A stretch of DNA of 64,000 nucleotides, taken from positions 248,001 to 312,000 of the forward strand of contig CAOLHI010001022.1 of assembly GCA_948474755.1 (NCBI GenBank), in the 5' to 3' direction. The position numbers and the translations under genes were made by a program. Under the pieces are notes generated by a model that made no database searches, had not been told where the DNA came from, and saw only the letters and a list, made by a program, of their open reading frames with translations. Origin of the DNA: Ctenosaura bakeri. Taxonomy: Eukaryota; Chordata; Lepidosauria; Squamata; Iguanidae. This document shows positions 47,405 through 57,200 of the stretch, in pieces (positions within the stretch are counted from its first letter, which is position 1; every line of letters begins with the position of its first letter).

Positions 47405-47437
47405 TGGCCAACTCTGTGGCTACATCAGAGTTGGCCA
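47405..47437. other. Perfect 12-bp inverted repeat with 9-nt loop
   Basis: TGGCCAACTCTG (47405-47416) and CAGAGTTGGCCA (47426-47437) are exact complements around the loop TGGCTACAT. It could fold as a hairpin in the pre-mRNA. No known motif is attached. Confidence 0.8.
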
Positions 47438-47870
47438 ATGTACAAAAAAAGTCCTAACTCTGGACTACATGTACTTAAACACTGAACTATGTCCTTGAAA
47501 TCTGCCCCCTCTCATTACCTACAGCTAATAGCTTGCTATAATTACCCATTATGATTTGATATAGTCTTGAAATAAATTAGAACTTCCTTGTGAAAAAGCA
47601 TACTTTATATAACCTGTAAGTCAGAAAAGTTCTGCAACTTCTTTTTCAATAAAGCATTTTTAGTGTCTCTATCATAATATGTTAGAAATCAAGGCAATTT
47701 ATTGCCACACAGAAAAATCTAGTAAATCAAAGGGGTCCTCCATGGGAACAATATTGCTATTCTGAATAGAACAGAAATCACAATGGAGTTTGCTAGATCT
47801 CTTATTTCTAACATGATATCTGCTAATTAGGCATATTACATTTTCTATTTACATATTCAAACAATCTCTT

Positions 47871-48440
47871 GTTCATTGCTACCAAGTCAACTTTGACTTA
47901 TGGCAACTCTATGAATGAGAAATCTCCAAGATCCACTGTCATTAACTGCCCTGCAAATTCTTGCCAACTCAGGGCTGTGGCTTCCTTGACTGAATCAATC
48001 CAACTGTACTATTATCTTCCTCTTTTCTGACTGCCTTCCACTTTACCAAGCATTATTGTCTTTTCCAGTGAGTCACATCTCATGGTTTGTCCAAAGTATG
48101 ACTGCCTTGTTTAGTCATCTAAATTTTCAGTGAAAGTTCAGGCTTGATTTGCTCTTAAGACCCATTCATTTTTCTTTTTAGCAGTCCCTGGTATTTGGAG
48201 AAATCTTCTCCAGCACCACATTTTGAATGAGTTGATTTTCCTCCTGTCAGCTTTCTTCACCTAAGAGGAGACTAACTTTGGTATCTAATGATATATCTTT
48301 ACACTTGAGTATCTTACCTAGTTCCTTCATGGCTGCTTTCCCAAGTCTTAACTGTTTTTCTGATTTCTTGATTCAGTCTCCATTTTGCTTAATGGCTAAG
48401 CCAAGGAATAGCAAATCTTTAATTGTTTTAGCATGTTTCA
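47871..48440 (-). mobile_element. Bov-B/RTE-like LINE, 3' portion
   Basis: Read on the minus strand this is the last ~570 bp of a Bov-B-like (RTE clade) LINE. With one frame change it translates to the clade's C-terminal blocks: a F-K-MWCWRRFLQIPGTAKKK-like segment, then a segment ending DVTHWKRQ-like at the SLEK position. It ends in 'gttgccataagtca', the tail shared with the SINEs nearby. Assignment is from recalled family features and is supported by that tail. Confidence 0.7.
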
Positions 48441-48457
48441 CATGTATGTTTGTGTGC

Positions 48458-48666
48458 ACATGTGTGCCTTCAAGTTGCCTACTGACTTATGGCAACCCCA
48501 CGAATTTCATAAGGTTTTCTTAGACAAGGAATACTCAGAGGTGGTTTTGCCAGTTCCTTCCTTCAAAGTATAGCCTACAGCACCTGGTATTCATTGTTGG
48601 TCTCCCATCCAAATACTAATCAGAACTGGCTTTGTTTAGCTTCCAAGATCAGATGGGATCATTACC
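48458..48666 (-). mobile_element. 5S-rRNA-derived SINE
   Basis: On the minus strand the first ~95 bp copy the 5' and internal-promoter part of vertebrate 5S rRNA. Blocks include 'gatcttggaagctaaacaaa', 'tagtatttggatgggagacc' and 'aataccaggtgctgtaggct'. The body that follows reads 'aaaccacctctgagtattcc'. It then carries the tail 'gttgccataagtcagtaggc', continuing 'aacttgaaggcacaca', the same tail as the tRNA-headed SINEs. Many changes from functional 5S rRNA and its position in an intron rule out a real 5S gene. Confidence 0.85.
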
Positions 48667-48790
48667 CACTTAAATTCTATATAAATCATCTGTGGTCATT
48701 ATTTTTGTTTTCTTAATGTTCAACAGTAACCCTGTTTTCACACTTTCTACCTTAGCTCTAGTAAGTACTTGCAAATGTTGTGGTATCAAT

Positions 48791-49372
48791 AGCCAGTGTG
48801 GTTTAATGGTTTGAGCACTGGACTACCACCCTAAAGACCAGGGTTCAATTCCCTGCTCAGCAATGGACACCCACTGGGTGATCTTGCACGCACCACACAC
48901 TCTCAGCCCCAGAAACTCCTGTGATAAGTTTGCCTTTGGAAGCATCCTCTTGTGTGAAAAATGAGGTGGTAAAGCACCCCATGAGAGCCAGTGTGGTTTA
49001 GTGGTTTGAGTGTTGCTCTATGATCATAGAGACCAGGGGTCGATTCCTCGCTCAGTCATGGAAATTCACTGGGTGAGCTTGGACACATCACACACTCTCA
49101 GCCCCAGAAAATCCCATGATAGGTTCACCTTAGAGTGCATCCTCTTGAGTGAAAATGGGATGGTAAAACACTCTACGAGAGCCAGTATGGTTAATGGTTT
49201 CAGTGTTGGACTACCAACCTGGAGACGACTAGAGTTCAAATCTCTGCTCAGCCACGGAAACCTGTTGGGTGACCTTAGGCACACCACACATTCAACCCCA
49301 GAAAACCCTGCCATAGTTTTGCCTTAAGGTCACGTTAAGTCAGAAACTACTTGAAGGCACAGAACAATAACT
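48791..49372 (+). mobile_element. Tandem trimer of a tRNA-headed Sauria-type SINE
   Basis: Three units start 'agccagt(g/a)tggtt' at 48791, 48986 and 49180, a period of 194-195 bp. Each has a tRNA-like A-box region (tggttta(a/g)tggtttgag), a B-box-like element (gggttcaattcc, gggtcgattcc, agagttcaaatct), then 'gctcag(c/t)ca', 'acacactctcagccccagaaa' and 'gataggttcacctta'-type body. Units 1 and 2 end in a shared ~45-bp stretch (catcctcttg(t/a)gtgaaaa..tggtaaa). Only unit 3 carries the usual 3' tail 'taagtcagaaactacttgaaggcaca' and an 'acaataac' end. Confidence 0.85.
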
Positions 49373-49689
49373 ATGTGCCCCATACACAGTTTCTAAAAAG
49401 AATACTGATTTTCTGAAAGTAAACCTGAGAGATATACACTGAAATAATTCAGAGAACATACAATGTGCATGGGAAGACATTTTCTTGATTACATTAATTT
49501 TACTTCAATTAGGTGATGCCCACCTTTTCTATCTAGAGATACCTCAAATCCAGAGATATTTTGGCAAGCAATGTTGACAAATTCAGTGTAGTAAGCTGAG
49601 TGAAACCCTGAAGAACCAATATGCTCAAATATCTAATAGCTTCCAAATACAGAAAAATTTCCGAGTACATATTGAGATAATATATATCA

Positions 49690-49750
49690 GCCTTCAACTT
49701 TGTACCCTCCAAACTACAACTCCCACCATTGCTAGTTAACATGGCCAAAT
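49690..49750. repeat. Scrap of 'ggactacaactccca'-type repeat
   Basis: 'ccaaactacaactcccacca' followed by 'ttaacatggccaaatggt' matches the common vertebrate repeat also seen at 42112. Confidence 0.5.
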
Positions 49751-50339
49751 GGTTACGATTGATAATGCGTATAGCCAAAAACATATGGAGAGGAACAAGT
49801 TGAGTGTGGTTATAAAATATGATAAACAGTAATATTAAAGGTAGCTTCAAAAAAAAGGAAGCAGATTGCACAGCACTTATACCTTGGGATGGACAAGCTT
49901 ATCTCTAGCTACATTATTGGACAAATAAAATTTATTTACGCTAATTATAATGCAAAAACACATATGCATACTCAATAAGCAAGAAAAATACCAAATGAAA
50001 ATCTTTGTCAAGTTAACAATTTTTTGCAACCTATCCTCTGTTTTTAAATAGTGTGTTTTTAGTCTACTACAGCAACACAAATCCCAATGTGATTAAAACA
50101 ACTACAACACTTTGATCGCACCATTGGCTAAATATAGTTACAATTGCTGAAATCTAGCATCATACTCATTAACAACAAATTATCAATGTAACCTATGGCC
50201 AAATGCCTGTTGGAACAGGTACATCCTCTGAAATCCTGTGCAATGGTGGACTGACAATTGTGGATTCATGGCTATGCCTAAAAAGTCAAGTGTGTGTACG
50301 GGTACGTTATTGCACACAAACACAGCAGAATGTACTTAC

Positions 50340-50434
50340 ATGCAAGGCTGATGGGTCAGGAAGAAATTCGGCATCCTCTCCGAAGATAAAGTCAGGTGGC
50401 AATTCTGGATAGTGGGCATTAAAAATTATATCCC
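50340..50434 (-). CDS. BABAM2: BABAM2 internal coding exon, about residues 69-100
   Basis: The 95-bp exon finishes the Trp codon begun in the previous exon and encodes 31 residues, from [15 protein letters not shown] to [16 protein letters not shown]. This is the conserved core of the first UEV-like domain, including the YPELPPDF segment that corresponds to the Pro-rich turn of E2 folds. The acceptor is a long T-rich tract ending in TTTAG. The donor is GTAAGT. The last codon reads CAT (His) where the human protein has Gln, so the base before the donor is T rather than the usual G. Codon phase into the next exon is 0. Apart from this position and one Gln-to-His change in NAxYPE, the match to the human protein as I remember it is essentially complete, so the assignment is firm. 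Confidence 0.97.
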
Positions 50435-51106
50435 CTAAATCAAGCAAAAGAAAAGAAAATATCTTAACAGCTGTCATAGGGCAAAGTCAGTAAGCAGCAA
50501 CAGTATTTGGATGTGATGCTACCATATTACCAGAGTAAGCCACAGACAACCATAGAATCATGTGCTGCCCACTCCCCTTGGGTAAATCCATATGGAGCCC
50601 AGTTTCCATTTTAGACTTGCCAAACACTAGTTTACCATTTGAACACTCTCTGACAACTGTAAGTAATCTTAATGATGGTTGACAACAGGAAGTTGGCTTG
50701 TTTCAACAAACTATAGATAATGTTAATCATGGTTTATTTGGCTTTGGGTAAAACAGCTGTTAATCAAAAAACAGAAGCAAAAGCTTCTGAATTTTTCACG
50801 GCAGTGTCTGAGGAGATGCTTTCTGTGTAGAGCAAAACTGGAACAGGCCAATTCCTTCAAAAGAATTTTTATAGACAAATTACATCTTTTTGAAAACAGT
50901 ATCTCCTAAATCTGAATCTTAAAAAAGTACTATATTAACTATTGCTATTAACACCTTAAAATAATGAGTGATGTAGAATAGAAATACATAATTATGAGTG
51001 TGCTACAAGGAATATGCCTATCTGGAAGAATATTTTAAGTCTATATTTGGACACCACTTGAAAACAACAGTTGGTACAAGAATGTAGAAGTCATAAATTT
51101 GTCGTT

Positions 51107-51352
51107 TTTGCTGCTGCTGCTGCTGCTGCTGTATGCCTCCAAGTCATTTCTGATTTATGGCAACCCTAAGGTGACCTTATCATAGGGTTTTACTTGGTAA
51201 GACTTGTTTAGAGAGGGTTTGCCTTTGCCCTTCTCCGAGGCTGAAAGATGTGACTTGCTCAAGGTGACCCAACAGATTTCCCTGGCTGAGTAGGGATTGA
51301 ACCCTGATCTCCGGAATCACAGTCCAATATTCAGACCACTACATCATGCTGG
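51107..51352 (-). mobile_element. tRNA-headed Sauria-type SINE with (CAG)n tail
   Basis: On the minus strand it starts 'ccagcatgatgtagtggtct' (A-box region) and has a B-box-like 'ggttcaatccc'. The body runs through 'gggtcaccttgagcaagtca' and 'aaaccctatgataaggtcac'. The tail is 'gttgccataaatcagaaatg', continuing 'acttggaggcata', followed by about seven CAG units (51110-51131). It is nearly full length, about 220 bp without the tail. Confidence 0.88.
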
Positions 51353-51989
51353 TAATGAACTAACAATTAGTAAGTTCACCCAATCAGTTTCTAATTTAGA
51401 TTTTTTTAAAGCTCTAAACCAAGTATGAGCAACTATGTAGGGAGCAGAGGCCATTTTTAATCCCAGTCCCTCCTATGGGCTGCACTCTCAATAGAAAGTC
51501 TAAATACCTCCAATTTTCCGCCACAGTCCCTCTTAAAGTCACTTCCTCCTGACATTTTGAAAGGAACATCAGAAGAGTGATTTCTACATGATTTGGAGGC
51601 AAAAACTGCCCAAAAATAACACCAAAGAGTTAATTAATAAATAAAAGGGAATGGGGGGCATTATAGAACTAGTGTGGGCTTCAGGAGCTACAGAGATAGG
51701 GTGGAGTGGCCACTTGCAACCTTCAGGCTGCATTATGCTCAAACCTGCTGCAAATTGTCCAGGGGCAGATTTCATAAAGGAGAACCTGCAGTTATTTGAA
51801 CTTGTCCACATGGTTAGGCTATTATTACATTCTGCCATCAGAGGCTAACTTACCAGAATCAGCATCTTTTAAGTTTGTCACTCTAGAGGCCAAGCTGGCT
51901 CTGACCATCTGCTCCACTCAGAGAAGAAAGAACTGCTCTCTTCCAGCTTTTGGAATGGCTAAGTCAGCTTTTAATTTTTTTTCTAACTA

Positions 51990-52110
51990 ATGTTCTTTTT
52001 TTGCTGTATGTTAATTTCATTAAGCATCATCTATGTATTTATTTTGTTGTAAACTTCTTTGGGGACAAAACTGGTCAGATATGTATTTTAAAATCAATGA
52101 AACAACAACA
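51990..52110 (+). mobile_element. Possible L2-like 3' end
   Basis: 'tgttgtaaacttctttgggg' followed by 'cagatatgtattttaaaatca' and 'aacaacaac' resembles a diverged L2/SINE terminus. Confidence 0.3.
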
Positions 52111-52583
52111 TAAGTATACACTTATTTACTGTATCAAACATAGTTACAATTATCTATATTGTTTTTATTACAAATAGTTTATTGTCAAAACCTGCAAACT
52201 GAAGAATTTACCCATGCTATGGGTTCAAAAAGAGGCTCTAGAGAATTATGGACATCTTTAACAAGTTCATTAAAAACTAGAGCCACACATTGAAAAGGCA
52301 CTCCAGGTGTCAGCACCATAAAAGGAAGCATTAACAGAGATATTCCCTTTTTAAAGTTTCACTTCTAGACATCTAATAATAATAATAATAAAATTTATTT
52401 CTATCCCGCCTCTCCCAGTGGATCGAGGCGGCATTACAAAAATATACAAATACATTAAAACATTAAAATATACCCCATCCTCCCCACCCACCAACCCTTC
52501 TATCCCCCTAAAACATATTAGTTATTAAAACAAAATAAAACAAAATTAACACAAAAAGACAAATGATGAGAGGCGGTGGAACA

Positions 52584-53050
52584 CTAATCTGGGAAGGCCT
52601 GTCGGAAGAGAACTGTCTTGACTGCTTTTTTAAAGCAGTCAAGACTGGTAATGTGCCGGGTCTCCTCCGGCAGGCCATTCCATAACTTAGGAGCGACAGA
52701 AGAAAAGGTCCTCTGGGTAACTGCAGCCAACCTAGTTCTGATTGGCTGCAGTAAATTCCTCCCAGAGGACCTTAGTGTGCGGGGCAGATTATATGGGAGA
52801 AGGTGATCCCGCAGGTAGGCTGGCCCCAAGCCATGAAGGGCTTTAAAGGTAAAAACCAACACCTTGTACTGTGCCCGGAAACTAATAGGCAGCCAGTGTA
52901 CAGACTTCAGAATAGGTGTTATATGGTCAGTTTTAGATCTTCCGGTGACCAACCTGGCTGCCATATTCTGAATTAATTGAAGTTTCCGGACTAAGCACAT
53001 GGGTAGCCCTATGTAGAGCGCATTACAGAAGTCAAGCCGTGAAGTTACCT
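52584..53050 (-). pseudogene. L2-type reverse transcriptase C-terminal fragment
   Basis: An open frame reads RLDFCNALYIGLPM, then the L2 hallmark blocks LQLIQNMAARLVTG, HITPILKSVHWLPISFRAQY, FKALHGLGPAYLRD, RTLRSSGRNLL, VAPKLWNGLPEE and KKAVKTVLFRQAF. It ends at a TAG. No stop or shift occurs over its whole length, so the copy is not very old. The catalytic part of the RT is absent because of 5' truncation. Confidence 0.88.
52615..52645. other. Perfect 14-bp hairpin with TTT loop in the L2 ORF end
   Basis: GTCTTGACTGCTTT (52615-52628), loop TTT, then AAAGCAGTCAAGAC (52632-52645). It coincides with the CFKKAVKT codons of the L2 frame. Confidence 0.85.
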
Positions 53051-55137
53051 GTAACTCAGGGCTGTATGCAGAAAAGCTTATATGACATTCTTTGTCAAAA
53101 GGTGCTATATTTTACTTTCACACCGCATGCTCATGTGCATGCACTGCAGCACCCGTACCTACCTCTTGCAATCTAATATTAAAGCACAGAATATATCAAA
53201 CACAAAATATATAATTTAACCACATGTATTCTCAATTCCTTCAAAATGAATATAAATGTGGAGAAATGTAAGAAGGTACTTGGCTGACTTGACAGTGTTG
53301 AGGGCTATACACTGACTCATACAGGAGCTTTCTATCAACCAGCTGAAAAAGAGAGCCAAATATCACCAGGTGCTGGACGTTGCTTCTATAATATCTTACA
53401 GACCACATCAAGAGTAAAACTCTAACCAGGTGTTATAAAAGCAGTCATGTGCATGTGTGCTCGCACCTTTTATTCACTCACTGTACACAGTGAGGCTGCT
53501 TTCTTTACAGGCAGGCCCTCTCCCCTGTACAGAAGTTCTCTATTCAACTCAGGTAATTGAAAGCAGACATAGGAGGCTCTGCTGTTCAGCTGTAAGCTAT
53601 CCTCAAGGAAATTGTTCCAGTGTGTAAAACCACTATTTCCCATGACACTGAAATGAGGACACTGTGATTTAGGATACTCTTAAAACAGCACTTAAACTAG
53701 AGCACTGCTATCTCTTAATGTGCTACTGCTGATTTCTTCTTTTCAGTGATAGGAACTGACTCATTAAGATTAATCTAGTTATCAATTAAGTTAGAAAAGT
53801 TGTAACAAAAAGGAAAAACGTAATTTTTATACTTCATTGACTGTAATTTTAGCATCAACTCAATTCTAGAATTAAATAGCCAAGTTTTAAAATTATATAA
53901 GAGACTGTGCTAAAGAACCATGTTGTTGAAGAGGAGGAGGAAGATTAATACTACTAACACTAATATTAGTAATATCATCATAACCTTAGCTTGTTCTCTA
54001 TCAAAGCTTGCTTTCTGTAGTCCCTCAGGTTGAAGAATTACAATATTTAGGCTACAAAATTCAAACAACCTACTCAAAAATAGTTCCGGTACAATGAACC
54101 GAGTTTAGAGCGTTTGAAGTTTGTCCTCTAAAAAGAATTAAGCACTCATATTAGTGAAATATTGTTAGAGACAAACTCTCTCAATACCTCAGTTTCTTTC
54201 TATGTATATATAATATATGGAGGAGTTCAGAAAGTTGTAGAAATAGTAAAAATCACATTTGAAAACTAATAATGTTTTAAACAAAGACAAGGATTGTGCA
54301 AAGTAATACAAGATGAATTCTCAAAACATTGCAAATTTACATTTTCCTTGATTTTAGAAGAAACAAACATACAGATACTGTATTTCTGAAGATTATGGGA
54401 AAACAAACTGTCTGTGCAGCCACACTCCAAAATGCTAACTGATTAATATACCAGAATAGACTACCTGGATTTGCAGCATGGCAGCTATTTTTATTGAAGA
54501 CCTGGAAAAACCTGGTCTCTTACAAAGAGGATGTAGCTATACCCACAAAGGAAGTACATACTTCAGCTTATGATTAGCACCATCCTCAGAAGAGAAAGCC
54601 ATGTACTCTTCAAATCTTTCTTATATTTTTGTGAACTTCCTTCATATTAATACACTATGTTTCTAAAAGATAACAACCACACATCTAGCAACAGGATATT
54701 TGGTGTTTCTGAATGCTGCTGTCTTACAGTAACAGCTTTCACTTGTGGCCTCTATGATTTTTTTTTCCTTTTTGCCCATTAACAGACAGTTTCCGCTAAA
54801 CCACAAATCTGATTTATGTTGTAAATTCAAACACTTATTGTGAATTCGAAGCTATATTATCTATATTTTTACCATTTTTTCCAGCTTGCCCAATTGCTTA
54901 TAATTTTTTTTCTTTTGTGAGTCTGTCTCAAGAACCCTTATTATATGTCCCTAATTTAGATTTGCAAATAGGCACTGGAGATATCAAGAAATTATTATAT
55001 GCACAGGATTCTAACACAAGACATCCTCAATATTGCCAACTATATTATTATATATATATAATTATAATACATTATATTATCAGCCTGACATTACTTACTA
55101 CACAAACTATAACTGTGTTTCTTACATTTTGTTCCTC

Positions 55138-55460
55138 ATATTTGTATCCCACTCTTCCATTAAGTAGCTCAGAGCATTTATATATAGACTCCCCTATTTT
55201 AACTTCATAACCATCCTTGCGAACTAAGGTTATCTAGACCAGTTCTTCTTAAGCAATATAAATGTTGGGGACCAGCTGTGCAGGGACTGACACCATATTT
55301 GTGTCCACTGGCTGCAACTTTTTTTCTTTCCTGGAAACTGAATATGGACTGGCAGCCATTAGCTCAGTCCACGGGCCACCACTTTCAGTAGTACTGACCA
55401 AGACAACTCCACAGGTTAGCAAAGATTTGAATCTAGGACTCTCCAGTTTAAGTGCAGAAC
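55138..55460 (-). mobile_element. Possible degenerate SINE (CORE/MIR-like or Sauria-related) with an internal insert
   Basis: 'ttgtatcccactcttccatt', 'ctatttt..aacttcataaccatccttgcgaac' and, about 160 bp further, 'gatttgaatctaggactctcc' are in the order of an inverted tRNA-derived SINE with an L2-like 3' end. The part at 55241-55400 does not fit and may be an insertion. Low certainty. Confidence 0.35.
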
Positions 55461-57061
55461 CTGGGCAAGGTATCACTATGTACCAAAATCCAATTATGTT
55501 CCAGATCCAATACCAACAGAACTGGGGCTCTCTTCCCCTTCCCTAATAACATTTTCAAGTGCCAATAAACCTCCGCAGGCAGTCTTCATGGAGGACATGC
55601 AGCAGTGTTTTAGAAACACAACAGTTTTTAAAGGACATGGATGGCTATAGAAGTGGGGATCACTCACACTACTGAAAGCAGTAGGATCCAGTGGAAGTAC
55701 ATGCCTGCATCCCAGTCACTATCTTCTAAACTATCTCAGCTCTCTTGCTGTGTCTGTAATTTCACAGGTAAGAAACTACAAGGTGATATTCCTAGTTTAA
55801 CAACTCCTAAAGCAGTCTTTTACAATTGCAAAAGTTAAAACAATCTCCTAATTTAATATGCAAGAAGTAATATTTACTCAGTTATATAAAGACAGAATTG
55901 AGATGTACAAATTCTTCTTATATCCTCTACTTGACATGCATTTGGATTTTTTAAATTTTTTTTAAGATCTGTCTTGCCAACTCAACTGCTTGCCATAGCA
56001 GCTTGCCAGAAAAACTGTGTGCAACCTTTTGACACATGTACATTTAGCAATCTGGTAAACGTTTTGTGGGTTCAAAACTGGAGCGTGACTGCATACTTAA
56101 TAAGGGGCTTATAAAGAGGCTGTCTAGGGATGGAAGGAAGAAATGCTATGTTTCATCAATGAAAGGAACTTTTATTGAGTCCTATAGAATTTATACCTAT
56201 GTAAGTATGTATGTGATTGTACCGTATGTGTCAATACAGGCCCAAAAACATGTTGAGCTGTTCGTTTATATTTACCACAAATGAAAACCTAAATCTCAAA
56301 TCATTCCAAATCATCTAAATTTCAAAGTATCCCAATCTTGCCATGAATTTTTTTTTAATATTGAATGACACTAACATACCTACATTTTTTTAAGACTTGA
56401 GAGATGTATTCCAACTGTCATACAAATCTCCACTAAACTTTCATGTTTTTATTCATATTATGGGGGTGCAGAAAAGAAAAATGCATACAGTCATGCTTCC
56501 TATAGTTTCTGCACTCACCACAGGAGAAAAAATGATTTTTCTTTCAAATAATTCACTTTTCTGACATCAGGGAATATAATTTTTTTAGATATGATGCAGC
56601 TACCAAATGCCTCTGCTCAAATAGAAACAACAATGAATCTCAATATTTAAACTATGTAAGACTTTCTACACATCCTATTAAGGTGGCAGTTGAACAATGA
56701 ATAGATTTTTACCAATTACAAATCATGTACCTGCTTTCCAATTGCTTTTCCCCAACAATTCAGAAACCAACACTAGAATTTAGTACAAAATTGTTCTTTG
56801 TTTTTTGAACTATGAGTACAAACAAAAATAAAAGAAAATGGTGGGAATTCCATTTTTAAGATTAATGAATCATCACTTTACACTGACTTAACATGCTCCT
56901 CTTGTTCAGATACATAGATGCAGCTATTTGTACTATATGACAAACTTGGTGACTAAATGACAGAGGTCAGATGTCATGCATCGCATAGGGGATCAAACAG
57001 TTCAGCACTTCAGAAGCTAGCTGTTACTCCTGAACACTTGCCTGCTCATAAAAGGTCTGTT

Positions 57062-57200
57062 CCTAGGCACTTCACTCCTTGTATCTGATCATAGACTTCG
57101 GTCTATGAAAGCTTATGCTCCCAACTTCTCTCAGTCTCAAATGTGCTACAAGATTGCTTTGCAAACAGATCCAGACCAACACAACTATGCCTTTCAAAGT
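57062..57200 (+). repeat. Interspersed repeat of the 'cgaaagcttatgc' type
   Basis: 'cttcggtctatgaaagcttatgctcc', then 'gtgctacaagattgc', then 'cagaccaacacaactatgcc' match the amniote motif also seen at 14703-14880. The parent element is unknown to me. Confidence 0.5.

Larger units (their letters stand above)
43174..50339 (-). other. BABAM2: BABAM2 intron between the residue 69-100 and 101-165 exons
   Basis: A 7166-bp intron. It carries an L2 relic (45690-46292), a short perfect hairpin (47405-47437), a Bov-B-like LINE fragment (47871-48440), a 5S-headed SINE (48458-48666), a SINE trimer (48791-49372) and a short repeat scrap (49690-49750). The stretch 43240-43480 is GC-richer than its surroundings but unrecognised. 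In 43500-45690 and 46300-47400 I see nothing beyond an ACAA run near 44380-44402. Confidence 0.85.
52376..53056 (-). mobile_element. L2-type LINE 3' end with readable RT C-terminus and AAT tail
   Basis: The minus strand holds about 155 codons of an L2-type RT C-terminus (from about 53050 to the stop at 52584), a ~200-bp 3' UTR with the paired 'gccgcctc..gaggcggg' motif, and a tail of AAT repeats at 52376-52391. The 5' cut is near 53056. It is the best preserved L2 copy in the window and shares its terminus with 8466-8546. Confidence 0.88.

Noticed and set aside
48570..48666. 5S rRNA gene
   Set aside because: The similarity covers only the first ~95 bp, has many substitutions, lacks the 3' part and T-run terminator, and is fused to a SINE body and tail.
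48791..49372. Cluster of tRNA genes
   Set aside because: A- and B-box-like motifs are present, but no cloverleaf with acceptor pairing can be drawn, and the units continue into SINE body sequence.
48791..49372. CRISPR-like array (regular ~195-bp spacing)
   Set aside because: Units are whole diverged SINEs in a vertebrate intron, not short repeats with unique spacers.
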